DNA from: Roseomonas genomospecies 6
GTDB lineage: Bacteria > Pseudomonadota > Alphaproteobacteria > Azospirillales > Azospirillaceae
Direction: 5' to 3'
Assembly: GCF_008365375.1 (NCBI RefSeq)
Contig: NZ_QOKW01000007.1
Location: 186,001-250,000 of the forward strand
Length of the DNA stretch: 64,000 bases
Within the stretch, counting starts at the first letter, position 1; each line of letters opens with the position of its first letter. A program made the translations under genes and the position numbers. Positions 9,206 to 17,306 of this stretch are shown here, piece by piece. Below the pieces are notes generated by a model. It ran no database searches, was not told the origin of the DNA, and saw only the letters and a list, made by a program, of their open reading frames with translations.

Positions 9206-9734
9206 CGGGCGCAGCCTCTTGGTGGCGCTGCTCATCATTGGTTCGACCGGGGTGGCGTATGCCCAGGGCGGGACGACCAAAGGCAAGGTCGCCAACACCC
9301 CCAATGAAACGGTAAAAGGGCAGGGTGTCGCCGTGGAGGGCGATCTGCTGACCGTCAAGGGCGCGCCGGTTCGTCTCATGGGGATCGACGCGCCCGATGT
9401 GGGGCAGAAATGCCGGAACCGTTATGGGCACGAGCTTGACTGTTTCCGCATCGCCACCGCGGTGCTGGCGAGCCTGATCAAGGACCAGGAGGTGACCTGC
9501 ACCATCGCCGAAAGGGACCGCAACGGGCAACAGATGGGCGAATGCCGGGTGCGCGGCGTCGATCTGGGTTCGGCCATGGTGTCCCGTGGCTGGGCCTTCG
9601 CCTACCGCAGCCTGTCGCCGGCCTACGCCTCCAGCGAGGCCTTTGCGCAGAGCCGGCGGCTGGGGCTGTGGGCGGGCAAGGTGGAGAAGCCCTGGCAGTG
9701 GCGCTCCCGTCAGCAGCGTGAGCAGTCGCGGTAG
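9186..9734 (+). CDS. Secreted thermonuclease-family (SNase-like) protein
   Basis: This 182-residue protein has an N-terminal signal peptide (hydrophobic core LLVALLIIG, cleavage near AYAQG) and a staphylococcal nuclease-like domain. VRLMGIDAPD aligns with the SNase segment containing Arg35, Asp40 and Glu43; here the Glu43 position is Asp. The GECRVRGVDLG and YRSLSPAY regions follow in order. It should act in the periplasm or outside the cell if active. It overlaps the SRAP gene by 20 bases and is probably translationally coupled to it. Several family members are non-catalytic, so activity is uncertain. Confidence 0.85.
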   Translation: MRRPCFDGRSLLVALLIIGSTGVAYAQGGTTKGKVANTPNETVKGQGVAVEGDLLTVKGAPVRLMGIDAPDVGQKCRNRYGHELDCFRIATAVLASLIKDQEVTCTIAERDRNGQQMGECRVRGVDLGSAMVSRGWAFAYRSLSPAYASSEAFAQSRRLGLWAGKVEKPWQWRSRQQREQSR

Positions 9735-9937
9735 GCCCGGCGTTAGGTCCATCGGCAGATTTCGCCCATGCGGGGTCTGCCAACGGTAGAAGGGGGGTTC
9801 GGCTTTTTTTCGGTTCGCCCTCCTTGGGGGGCGTGATAGTGTTTCAGTGTGTTAACAAAACATGAATCGATCCCGCTGGTGGGCGCTTCTGGCGTCGGAA
9901 CCGGGCGGGCCCACCCACCGGCGCGGAAGAACGGGTC

Positions 9938-10717
9938 ATGCGAGTCTACGCACGACAGCTCTACGATCATCTCCCTTACCTGCGCCGCTACGCGCGCGCG
10001 CTGACCGGAGCGACCGAACGCGGTGACGATCTGGTGACGCGCTGCGTCGAGGTCGCCGTGATGGCCCCGTCGCGCTTCGGGTTGGAATCGGACGCGCGCG
10101 TGCCACTCTACGCCCTGCTGAACCTGCTGTTCGACGACGACGGGGATGGGCGCCCCGCACCGTCGCCGCACCCCATCGAACGGGCGCTGGCCTCCCTGCC
10201 GGAGGGGGAACGGCGCATGTATCTGCTCATCACGCTGGAAGGGCTGACCGTTCCCGAAGCGGCCCAGGTGCTCCAGATTTCCGCTCCGGAAGCCCAGGAC
10301 CGGCTGACCACGGCGCGCGACAAGGTGCGCAACGCCCTGACCCAGCGGGTGCTGGTGGTGGAGGACAACCCGATCCTGGCGATGGAGATCGGCTCGCTGG
10401 TCACCGACATGGGCCACGTCGTCTGCGGCACCGCCAACAACGAGCAGGAGGCCCTGGAACTGCTGGAGGCCGAGAAGCCGACCCTGGCCCTGCTGGACGT
10501 CCGGCTGGCCGATGGCGGCAGCGGGGTGGAGGTCGCCCGCCGGTTGCGCCAGAAGCGCGCCATGCGGACCATCTTCGTCACCGCCTTCGACGGCGACCTG
10601 GAGGAGGCGGATGCCCGCCATCTGGGCCAGATCGTCCGCAAGCCCTTCACCAACGAGGCGATCCAGGCCGCGATCTCCCGCGCGGTCTTCATGCCCAGCC
10701 CAGTGGCGCTGGCCTGA
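9938..10717 (+). CDS. phyR: PhyR-type general stress response regulator (sigma-mimic plus receiver)
   Basis: The 259-residue protein has an N-terminal ECF-sigma-like region (residues 1-130; LPYLRRYARALTG and the LPEGERRMYLLITLEGL sigma4-like segment) joined to a C-terminal receiver with Glu142-Asp143, phosphoacceptor Asp187, Thr215 and Lys235. In alphaproteobacteria, phosphorylated PhyR sequesters the anti-sigma factor NepR and so frees EcfG. Normally nepR and ecfG are next to phyR; here neither is present, so this is either a second PhyR or a relocated one. A strong bidirectional terminator separates it from the convergent glsB-like gene, itself a typical stress-regulon member. Confidence 0.93.
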   Translation: MRVYARQLYDHLPYLRRYARALTGATERGDDLVTRCVEVAVMAPSRFGLESDARVPLYALLNLLFDDDGDGRPAPSPHPIERALASLPEGERRMYLLITLEGLTVPEAAQVLQISAPEAQDRLTTARDKVRNALTQRVLVVEDNPILAMEIGSLVTDMGHVVCGTANNEQEALELLEAEKPTLALLDVRLADGGSGVEVARRLRQKRAMRTIFVTAFDGDLEEADARHLGQIVRKPFTNEAIQAAISRAVFMPSPVALA

Positions 10718-10744
10718 CGGAATCCGACGTAACGGTACAAAAGT

Positions 10745-10775
10745 AAAGGGGCGGCCCCAATGGAGCCGCCCCTTT
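10745..10775. terminator. Bidirectional rho-independent terminator
   Basis: AAAGGGGCGGC (10745-10755) pairs with GCCGCCCCTTT (10765-10775) around a short loop, with T-rich sequence on the right and AAAAG on the left. It lies between convergent phyR and the glsB-like gene. Confidence 0.88.
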
Positions 10776-10800
10776 CTTTATGCTGCCTTGTACCGTCTCG

Positions 10801-11058
10801 TCAGACGGTGGTCCGGCGCCCGGCGATCATGCGGTAGATGGCCAGGATGACGATGGCGCCCACGATAGCCCCGATGAAGCCGGCCCCTTCGCCCGCCCGG
10901 TACCAACCGACGGCCTCGCCCAGATAGGTGGCGACGAAGGCACCCGCGATGCCGAGCAGCGTGGTGATGATGAAGCCGCCCGGATCGCGGCCCGGCATCA
11001 GGAACTTCGCGACGACTCCGGCGAGAAAGCCGATGATGATCGTCCAGAGAATACCCAT
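10801..11058 (-). CDS. GlsB/YeaQ/YmgE-family stress membrane protein
   Basis: This is an 85-residue inner-membrane protein with three hydrophobic segments separated by short glycine-rich loops (GILWTIIIGFLAG, GGFIITTLLG, GFIGAIVGAIVIL). The KFLMPGRDPGG motif after the first segment is diagnostic of the transglycosylase-associated YeaQ family. The ATG is chosen because GGAGG lies a suitable distance upstream and 85 residues is the family length; the open frame continues for 35 codons without family similarity. The exact function is unknown. Members are usually induced by general stress, which agrees with an EcfG-like promoter upstream and with phyR next door. Confidence 0.92.
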   Translation of the reverse strand: MGILWTIIIGFLAGVVAKFLMPGRDPGGFIITTLLGIAGAFVATYLGEAVGWYRAGEGAGFIGAIVGAIVILAIYRMIAGRRTTV

Positions 11059-11104
11059 AACCTCTCTCCCTCCAGTATCGGTGTCCTCGATCCCACGCAG
11101 CCTT

Positions 11105-11129
11105 AACGCCCAAAACGGCGTTTGGTTCT
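11105..11129 (-). promoter_or_regulatory. Candidate EcfG-type promoter for the glsB-like gene
   Basis: Read on the minus strand the site is AGAAC, 16 bases, CGTT. The alphaproteobacterial EcfG consensus is GGAAC-N16/17-CGTT, so there is one mismatch in the -35. The -10 lies about 46 bases before the ATG. Confidence 0.5.
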
Positions 11130-11200
11130 GCCCGAAGGAGGAGCCCATTGTGGATAAACCCACCTGGAGCCCGGCCGGGAGGGAGGGAGAGGGGCGATCC

Positions 11201-11857
11201 TCAGCCCCGCAGGGAGCGGATGTTGGCCGCGTAGCGGTCCGGCCCGCCCGTGAATGTGGCCGTCCCGGCGACCAGAACGTCGGCCCCCGCCTCGATGGCG
11301 ATGCGGGCGGTGTCGCCGTTGATGCCGCCGTCCACCTGGAGGTCGATGGGCTTGCCCAGCGCGTCGATGCGGCGGCGCAGCTCGTGGATCTTGGGAAGCT
11401 GGCTGGCGATGAAGCTCTGCCCGCCGAAGCCGGGGTTGACGGTCATGACCAGAACGAGGTCCAGGTCTTCCAGAAGATAGTCCACGGCCTCCAGCGGGGT
11501 GGCCGGGTTCAGCGACAGGCCGGCCTTCTTGCCCAGCGACTTGATGAGCTGGATCGTGCGGTGGACGTGCGGGCCGGCTTCCGGGTGGACGGTGATGATG
11601 TCGGCGCCGGCATCCGCGAAGGCGGCGATGTAGGTGTCCACCGGGGAGATCATCAGATGCACGTCGAAGGGCTTCGCCGTGTGCGGGCGCAGCGCCTTCA
11701 CCACCGCCGGGCCGATGGTGATGTTGGGCACGAAATGGCCGTCCATCACGTCGATGTGGATGTAGTCGGCGCCCGCCGTGTCGACGGCGCGCACTTCCTC
11801 GCCCAGCCGGGCGAAATCGGCGGAGAGGATGGACGGGGCGATCTTGACCGGGCGCAT
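11201..11857 (-). CDS. rpe: Ribulose-phosphate 3-epimerase
   Basis: This 218-residue TIM-barrel enzyme interconverts ribulose-5-phosphate and xylulose-5-phosphate in the pentose phosphate and Calvin pathways. Landmarks in order are [15 protein letters not shown] at the N-terminus, [16 protein letters not shown] with the catalytic Asp and metal-binding His, [21 protein letters not shown], and VDGGIN near the C-terminus for phosphate binding. Length is normal. The ATG before [10 protein letters not shown] is preferred over an upstream ATG since family proteins begin just before the first strand, and GAGGATTT precedes it. It is divergent from nnrS-1. No Calvin-cycle genes surround it, so a housekeeping role is likely. 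Confidence 0.97.
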   Translation of the reverse strand: MRPVKIAPSILSADFARLGEEVRAVDTAGADYIHIDVMDGHFVPNITIGPAVVKALRPHTAKPFDVHLMISPVDTYIAAFADAGADIITVHPEAGPHVHRTIQLIKSLGKKAGLSLNPATPLEAVDYLLEDLDLVLVMTVNPGFGGQSFIASQLPKIHELRRRIDALGKPIDLQVDGGINGDTARIAIEAGADVLVAGTATFTGGPDRYAANIRSLRG

Positions 11858-12064
11858 GGCGAAATCCTCGACGTGAACGGGGCGGGGCAGGGTGGTGGAA
11901 ACAGGGCGGTGGGAAAAGCCGCCTTCCCATAACATGGCTCACCCGCCGTCCCAACCCCCTCTCGCCCATCCCATAGGGCAATCGCTTGAAAGCCCTTCTC
12001 CCTCGATGGGAGATATGGGGCGCCGGTCCGGTTATGCTCGCGGATCACCGCGACCGGACCCGTC

Positions 12065-13183
12065 ATGAAAGCCTTCGCACCGCCCGCTCCCCAGCGTCCC
12101 TGGGGGCACCGCCTGTTCTTTCCCGCCGCCGCGCTCTACGGGGCGTTGAGCGTGCCGCTGTGGGTGGCCGGCTATTTCGGCTGGCTCGGCATCGGCTGGA
12201 CCCCGGCGCTGCACGCGCACGAGATGCTGATGGGCTACGCGCTGGCGGTGGTCGGCGGCTTCCTGCTGACGCGCCCGTCCGGGGCGGCGCTGTCCATCGC
12301 CTTCGCCGCGTGGCTGGCGGGACGCCTGGCGGTGCTGGGCGGCCTTCCGCCGGAGGTCGCGGCGCCGGTGGCGCTGGTCTATCCGGTGGTGCTGTTCGTG
12401 GTGGCCGGGGTGCCCTTCCTGCGCGCGGCCAAGAGCGGCCACAACATCCTCTTCGGTCCGGTGATCGGAGCCTTCGCCCTGGCCGAGTCCCTGGTCTGGT
12501 GGGGCGGTGACGGCGGACGGACGGGCGCGCTGTTCGCGCTTCATCTCGTCGGCATTCTGATGCTGGTGATGGGCGGGCGAATCATTCCGTCCGCCACGGC
12601 GGGCGAACTGCGCCGGCAGGGCGGAACTCTGGTGGAGCGCGTGCAGCCCCGCCTGGAATGGGCGGGCGTCGGCGGGGCGGTTCTTGCCGCCCTGACCATG
12701 GCCGCCGGGGACTCTTTTGGGCCGCTGGCCTGGATCGGGGCGGCGGGCGCGGCGCTGGCCGGGGTGACCGCCTGGGCGCGGCTGGCGCGCTGGCGGACGG
12801 ACGCGGTGCTGAAGCGCCCGGACCTGTGGAGCCTGCATCTGGGCTATGGCTGGCTCGGCCTCGGCTGGCTGTTTCTGGGTGTCGAGCGGCTGGCCCCGCT
12901 GACCGGCGGTGCCGGCTGGCATGTGATCGGGGCGGGCGCGCTGGGCACGCTCGCCGCCTCCATGATGGTGCGCGCGACCTTGCAGCGGGAGGCGCTGCCC
13001 CCGGACTTCTCCCGGCCCGCCACCGCCGCCATTGCCCTGGTCGGATTGTCCGCCGCGCTGCGGGTCGCCGCCGCCAGCACGGCGCCGGACTGGCTGATGC
13101 CTGCCGCGGCGCTGGCCTGGGCAGCGGCGCATTTGCTGGTGCTGTGGGTGCTTCTGCGCGTGCCGAAGCGGATACGGGCCTGA
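12065..13183 (+). CDS. nnrS: NnrS family protein (first copy)
   Basis: The 372-residue polytopic membrane protein has about ten to twelve hydrophobic segments. HAHEMLMGYALAVVGGFLLT near residue 50 and the MGGRIIPSAT segment are NnrS signatures; the conserved histidines are thought to bind haem. NnrS proteins protect against nitric oxide stress and are often controlled by NnrR/Dnr. It is shorter than the second copy at 18667-19875 and lacks the second copy's FNR-type palindrome upstream. It stands alone, divergent from rpe and about 100 bases before the next operon. Confidence 0.88.
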   Translation: MKAFAPPAPQRPWGHRLFFPAAALYGALSVPLWVAGYFGWLGIGWTPALHAHEMLMGYALAVVGGFLLTRPSGAALSIAFAAWLAGRLAVLGGLPPEVAAPVALVYPVVLFVVAGVPFLRAAKSGHNILFGPVIGAFALAESLVWWGGDGGRTGALFALHLVGILMLVMGGRIIPSATAGELRRQGGTLVERVQPRLEWAGVGGAVLAALTMAAGDSFGPLAWIGAAGAALAGVTAWARLARWRTDAVLKRPDLWSLHLGYGWLGLGWLFLGVERLAPLTGGAGWHVIGAGALGTLAASMMVRATLQREALPPDFSRPATAAIALVGLSAALRVAAASTAPDWLMPAAALAWAAAHLLVLWVLLRVPKRIRA

Positions 13184-13289
13184 ACCCTTCCGCCATGCGG
13201 GGCTGCAACCACGGCTTGACGGTTCCCGCCGCAGCTTCGACACTCGACGAAACGGCCAACTCGAAGGGCCATGTCCGCAAGGGGGGATC

Positions 13290-14156
13290 ATGAGCGACGG
13301 CGCGGAACCGGCCCGCAGCGCGGGTGTCATCGGGCTCGGCTCCATGGGGATGGGGGTGGCGCTGTCGCTGCTCCGCGCCGGCTTCCGTGTCGTCGGCTGC
13401 GACCTGGACGCCGCCCGATGCATGAGCCTCGTCACCCATGGCGGAGAGGCGGCGGGTTCGCCCGCCGACGTCGGGCGCCGGGTGAACCGCGTGATCGTCC
13501 TGGTCGCCACGGCGGAGCAGGTGGAGGAGGTGCTGTTCGGCGCGGAGGGCGTGGCCGGCACCCTGCCCAAGGGCGGTGTGGTCGTTCAATCCACCAGCAT
13601 CCCGCCGGACATGGCCGCCGCGATCGGGCGCCGTCTGGCCGAGCGGGACCTGCCGATGCTCGACGCGCCGGTCGGCGGCGGGCCGGTGCGGGCCGCGGAG
13701 GGGCGCATGGTGGTCATGGCCTCCGGGCCGGAGGACGCCTTCGCGCGGGCGGAGGACCTGATCGCCGCCGCGTCGGGCACGCTGCACCGCGTGGGCACGG
13801 AGCATGGCCAGGGCTCCGCCGTGAAGGCCGTGGAGCAGATGCTGACCGGAATTCACGCCGCCGCGGTGGCGGAGGCCACGGCCTTCGGCGTCCGCGCCGG
13901 AGTCGATCCGCAACGGCTGTCCGAAATCCTCGCCGCCGGTCCCTTCCACATCCCCTCCCAAAGGCCGTTGGGGATCGTCGGGACGGATCTGGGCAACGTC
14001 ATGGACGCGGCCCGGCGCATGACCGTCCCGACCCCGCTGGCCGCCTCCGCCCTGCAACTCTTCATGATGGCCGCCGCGGCGGGAATGGGACGGGAGAGCG
14101 ACGGCGCGCTTGTCCGGGTTTTCGACAGGCTGGCCGGCAACCCCCAGGAGGGCTGA
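13290..14156 (+). CDS. NAD(P)-dependent 3-hydroxyacid dehydrogenase family protein
   Basis: The 288-residue protein belongs to the beta-hydroxyacid dehydrogenase family (3-hydroxyisobutyrate, tartronate semialdehyde or L-threonate dehydrogenases). It has the Rossmann motif GLGSMGMG near the N-terminus, the substrate-binding DAPVGGGPVRA, and a catalytic Lys in GSAVKAVEQML. The residue often Asn after the Lys is Glu here, and the VEQMLTGIH context resembles the L-threonate dehydrogenase (LtnD) branch. An AGGGGGG ribosome site precedes the ATG. It is first of three genes separated by 6 and 3 bases, clearly one operon with the SDR and PLP-dehydratase genes. The substrate is not determinable from sequence. 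Confidence 0.85.
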   Translation: MSDGAEPARSAGVIGLGSMGMGVALSLLRAGFRVVGCDLDAARCMSLVTHGGEAAGSPADVGRRVNRVIVLVATAEQVEEVLFGAEGVAGTLPKGGVVVQSTSIPPDMAAAIGRRLAERDLPMLDAPVGGGPVRAAEGRMVVMASGPEDAFARAEDLIAAASGTLHRVGTEHGQGSAVKAVEQMLTGIHAAAVAEATAFGVRAGVDPQRLSEILAAGPFHIPSQRPLGIVGTDLGNVMDAARRMTVPTPLAASALQLFMMAAAAGMGRESDGALVRVFDRLAGNPQEG

Positions 14157-14162
14157 AGCATC

Positions 14163-14948
14163 ATGTCATCTGCATTGAAGTCCCTGGCCTTGAAGTCCCT
14201 GGCCTTGAAGTCCCTGATCGTCACCGGCGGCGGCCGGGGCATCGGGGCGGCCGTCGCCCGGATGGCGGCGCAGCGCGGCTATGCCGTCACCTTCTCCTAC
14301 ATCGGCAACGCCGGGGCGGCGGAGGCCACGCTGGCGGCGATCCGCGAGGCCGGCGGGCAGGCCCAGGCCGTGAAGGGCGACGCCGCGCGGGAAGACGACA
14401 TCCGCGCCCTGTTCGACGCGGCGGAGGACCGCTTCGGCCCCACCGCCGGGCTGGTCAACAACGCCGGCATCATCGGCCCCTACGGGCGGCTCGACGAGGC
14501 CGCGCCGGACGAACTGCGCCGCATGCTGGACATCAACGTGACCGGCGCCGTCCTCTGCGCGCGGGAGGCGGTGCGCCGCATGTCCACCCGCCATGGGGGG
14601 AAGGGCGGCGGCATCGTCAACGTTGGCTCCATCGCCGCCGTTCTGGGTTCGCCCAACGAGTATGTGGGCTACGCCGCCAGCAAGGGCGCGGTGGACAGCC
14701 TGACCGTCGGCCTCGCCCGCGAGGTGGCGAAGGACGGCATCCGCGTGAACTGCGTGCGGCCCGGCCTGATCGACACCGACATCCAGGTGATCCCCGGCGT
14801 CGGCAACCGGCTGGACAACCCCGCTTTGATCCCGCCCGCCGGTCGTGCGGGGACGGCGGACGAGGTGGCCGAGACCGTGCTGTGGCTGCTGTCCGACGCC
14901 GCGTCCTACGTGACCGGCGCCCTTCTCAACGTATCCGGAGGCCGCTGA
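14163..14948 (+). CDS. Short-chain dehydrogenase/reductase
   Basis: This 261-residue classical SDR (FabG-like) has the cofactor motif TGGGRGIG, NNAG, catalytic Ser in NVGSIAAV and YxxxK in YAASK, followed by RPGLIDTDI and a C-terminal GALLNVSGGR. All catalytic residues are present. The N-terminus carries three copies of ALKSL encoded by a 15-bp tandem repeat; the last copy is the normal start of the first beta strand, so two copies are extra. It is the middle gene of the dehydrogenase-SDR-dehydratase operon. Substrate unknown; a role in oxidising or epimerising a hydroxyacid or sugar acid is possible. Confidence 0.88.
   Translation: MSSALKSLALKSLALKSLIVTGGGRGIGAAVARMAAQRGYAVTFSYIGNAGAAEATLAAIREAGGQAQAVKGDAAREDDIRALFDAAEDRFGPTAGLVNNAGIIGPYGRLDEAAPDELRRMLDINVTGAVLCAREAVRRMSTRHGGKGGGIVNVGSIAAVLGSPNEYVGYAASKGAVDSLTVGLAREVAKDGIRVNCVRPGLIDTDIQVIPGVGNRLDNPALIPPAGRAGTADEVAETVLWLLSDAASYVTGALLNVSGGR
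14175..14216 (+). repeat. 15-bp in-frame tandem repeat, 2.8 copies
   Basis: The unit TTGAAGTCCCTGGCC is present twice intact and once as its first 12 bases. It encodes repeated LKSLA at the N-terminus of the SDR. Copies are identical, suggesting recent slippage. Confidence 0.92.
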
Positions 14949-14951
14949 GCC

Positions 14952-15947
14952 ATGCCCGCGTCGAACCGCTTCGCCATCGGCCATCAGGACATCGTCGAGG
15001 CCGCCGGGCGGCTTGAGGGCTTCGCCGTCCGCACGCCGCTGCTGGAGAACGCCCTGCTGAACGAGCGGGCCGGCGGGCGCGTGCTGCTCAAGCCGGAAGT
15101 GCTTCAGCGCAGCGGCTCCTTCAAGTTCCGCGGCGCCTTCAACCGCCTGTCGCAACTGACGCCGGAGGAGCGCCGGGGCGGCGTGGTCGCCTGGTCGTCG
15201 GGCAACCACGCCCAAGGGGTGGCCGCGGCGGCGGCGCTTCTCGGCATGCCCGCCGTCATCGTCATGCCCAGCGATGCCCCGGCCCTGAAGATCGCCAACA
15301 CCCGCGGCTACGGCGCCGAGGTGGTGCTCTACGACCGCTGGACCGAAAGCCGCGAGGCCATCGCCAAGGTCATCGCGGAGGAGCGGGGGGCCGCCATCGT
15401 GCCGCCCTACGACCACCCGCAGATCATGGCCGGGCAGGGCACGGTCGGGCTGGAGATTGCGGCCCAGGCGCAGGCCATCGGCGCGGTGCCGGACGACGTG
15501 ATCGCTCCGTGCAGCGGCGGCGGCCTGATGTCCGGAGTCGCCACCGCGGTCCGCCACGCCTTTCCCGACACCCGGCTCTGGGCGGCGGAGCCGGCGGGCT
15601 TCGACGACGTGGCGCGCTCGCTGGCCGCGGGGGAGCGGGTGGAGAACGCCGCCGGGCAAAGCTCCATCTGCGACGCGCTGCTGACCCCGACGCCGGGCGC
15701 GCTGACCTTTCCGGTGATGAAGGAGCTTCTGTCCGGAAGCCTCGCCGTCACCGACGCCGAGGTGAAGGCCGCCATGGCCTACGCCTTCACCGTTCTGAAG
15801 CTGGTGGTGGAGCCGGGCGGGGCGGTGGGGCTGGCCGCCCTGCTGACGGGCAAGCTTCCCGCGGCGGGGCGCACGGTCGTGGTGGTGCTGAGCGGCGGCA
15901 ACGTCGATCCTGCGACCTTCACGGATGCGCTGGCGGCGGGTTCGTGA
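14952..15947 (+). CDS. Threonine/serine dehydratase-like PLP enzyme
   Basis: This 331-residue fold-type II PLP enzyme has the Schiff-base Lys in GSFKFRGA, the SSGNHAQG substrate loop, the phosphate-binding SGGGLMSG, and a C-terminal VVLSGGN. It lacks the ACT regulatory domain of biosynthetic IlvA, so it belongs with catabolic threonine/serine dehydratases, serine racemases or hydroxy-aspartate dehydratases. It starts three bases after the SDR stop and is the last gene of a three-gene operon, suggesting joint breakdown of a hydroxylated amino acid or sugar acid. Its 3' end overlaps the convergent methyltransferase gene by 29 bases. Confidence 0.9.
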   Translation: MPASNRFAIGHQDIVEAAGRLEGFAVRTPLLENALLNERAGGRVLLKPEVLQRSGSFKFRGAFNRLSQLTPEERRGGVVAWSSGNHAQGVAAAAALLGMPAVIVMPSDAPALKIANTRGYGAEVVLYDRWTESREAIAKVIAEERGAAIVPPYDHPQIMAGQGTVGLEIAAQAQAIGAVPDDVIAPCSGGGLMSGVATAVRHAFPDTRLWAAEPAGFDDVARSLAAGERVENAAGQSSICDALLTPTPGALTFPVMKELLSGSLAVTDAEVKAAMAYAFTVLKLVVEPGGAVGLAALLTGKLPAAGRTVVVVLSGGNVDPATFTDALAAGS

Positions 15948-16770
15948 CGGCGTCGCGCTCCAGCACGTAATAGACGGCGCCGGGGGCGAACTTCCGGCGG
16001 AGCGAATCGCGGTGGTAGGCGATGTTCCACCGCGTCAGCGCGCAGGCCGCCTCGTCCAGCCGCACCAGCAGCGGATTGCCGTAGGGCAGGCGGACGCCCA
16101 GCAGCGGCCCCAGCCGCTCCGTCAGCGGGAAGGAGCAGAAGCGGCGCTGCCGCACCGTGAAGCCCAGCCGGGCGAAGCGCTCCTCCAGCCATTGGACGGG
16201 AAAACCGCGCTCGTTCGCGGTCAGGCCGCGGCGGGGACGGCGCCAGTCGCCCATGGTGCTGATCGGCTCGCGCAGGATGAACAGCCCGCCGGGGGCGGTG
16301 ACGCGCGCGAACTCCGCCAGCAGCGCGCCCGCGTTCGGGATGTGGTGCAGCGTGTGAAGACAGACCGTCAGGTCGTTGGCCCCGTCCGCGCAGTCGATCC
16401 GCCCGCCCAGCGTGGGGCGGCGGTACTCGGCGGGAGTGCCGGCGATGTCGGTCCGCCAGAAGCGCTCGATGGGTTCCACGGCCAGGAAGCGCTCCACCTG
16501 CCCGGCAATGGGCGCCACGTCGTCGCCCGCCGCGCAGCCGAAGGCCAGCGCCTGCCGGAAGCGCCGCCCGGCCAGAAAGCGGAAGGCGTGCCGGTGGTTC
16601 AGCGCGTGGTATTCGTAACGGTAGCCGGGCCGGTCGGGCGCGCTGCGGGCGAAGCCCCGCGCCGGGTCCCGGGTGTCGACGCCGTACCAGTCGGCGATCC
16701 GGTCCGCGTCGAAATCGTCGCCGTAGACGGCGGCTCCGGAGAAGTACCGTTCCTCGAAACTGGCGGTCAT
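15919..16770 (-). CDS. Class I SAM-dependent methyltransferase
   Basis: This 283-residue protein carries a Rossmann methyltransferase core. Motif I is ALAFGCAAGDDVAPIA, the acidic residue after beta-2 is in FLAVEPIERF, and CLHTLHHIPN and APGGLFILREP represent the later motifs. It resembles methyltransferase type 11/12 enzymes that act on small molecules or sugars. The C-terminal 90 residues are rich in Arg and aromatics and have no motif I can name. It overlaps the end of the dehydratase gene on the other strand and has no gene partners that reveal its substrate. Confidence 0.82.
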   Translation of the reverse strand: MTASFEERYFSGAAVYGDDFDADRIADWYGVDTRDPARGFARSAPDRPGYRYEYHALNHRHAFRFLAGRRFRQALAFGCAAGDDVAPIAGQVERFLAVEPIERFWRTDIAGTPAEYRRPTLGGRIDCADGANDLTVCLHTLHHIPNAGALLAEFARVTAPGGLFILREPISTMGDWRRPRRGLTANERGFPVQWLEERFARLGFTVRQRRFCSFPLTERLGPLLGVRLPYGNPLLVRLDEAACALTRWNIAYHRDSLRRKFAPGAVYYVLERDAVTNPPPAHP

Positions 16771-16904
16771 TGACGCTGGCGCTCCGCTGGATGGACCGCG
16801 CGACGATAGCGCGCCGGTTCCGGCGGAAACATTCAGCTTGGCCGCCTAGGACGGAGGGGGAGTCCTATGGCGGAGCGGGATCGGTGGCGCGAAGGTGGCG
16901 CCTC

Positions 16905-17306
16905 TTAGGGAGAAGGCAGCGCCGGCACGATGTCGGTGTGGGGAAAATCCTTCCCTTTGAACAACAACGGTTCATTGGTGGCTTTCGATAGGGCGTAGGC
17001 GAAGCAATCACCGTAATTGAGCTTGGCCGGGTGTCCGCTGCCACGCCCGAAACGGCGATAGGCGTCCCGCGCCGTCCGCGCCTGCTCCTCGGTCACCGGT
17101 TCGATGATGAGCCCGGCAACGCTGACCAGCTTGTCGAAACTGCTGCTCGCAACGTCATTGCGGCTTCCGTCGATGACGATGGCCGTTTCCAGAAAATTGG
17201 CTGCCGAGATACGGTGTATCGGGGCCTTCTCAATGGCGAACGCATAATCCGCCGCATCCGGTTCGCTGCGTAGGATCGCAACCAGGGCTGACGTGTCCAC
17301 GATCAT
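16905..17306 (-). CDS. vapC: VapC-type PIN-domain toxin
   Basis: This 133-residue PIN-domain ribonuclease has acidic residues at the expected places: Asp4 in MIVDTSAL, Glu40 in NFLET, Asp100 in LNYGDCFAYAL and Asp120 in KGKDF. These coordinate the magnesium used for RNA cleavage. It overlaps its antitoxin gene by four bases (ATGA), the usual toxin-antitoxin arrangement. All catalytic residues are intact. Target RNA unknown; VapC enzymes commonly cut tRNA or rRNA. Confidence 0.95.
   Translation of the reverse strand: MIVDTSALVAILRSEPDAADYAFAIEKAPIHRISAANFLETAIVIDGSRNDVASSSFDKLVSVAGLIIEPVTEEQARTARDAYRRFGRGSGHPAKLNYGDCFAYALSKATNEPLLFKGKDFPHTDIVPALPSP

Noticed and set aside
12032..14057. Long minus-strand frames opposite nnrS-1 and the dehydrogenase gene
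   Set aside because: They are Arg/Gly/His-rich, without motifs, and lie opposite genes with intact catalytic motifs.
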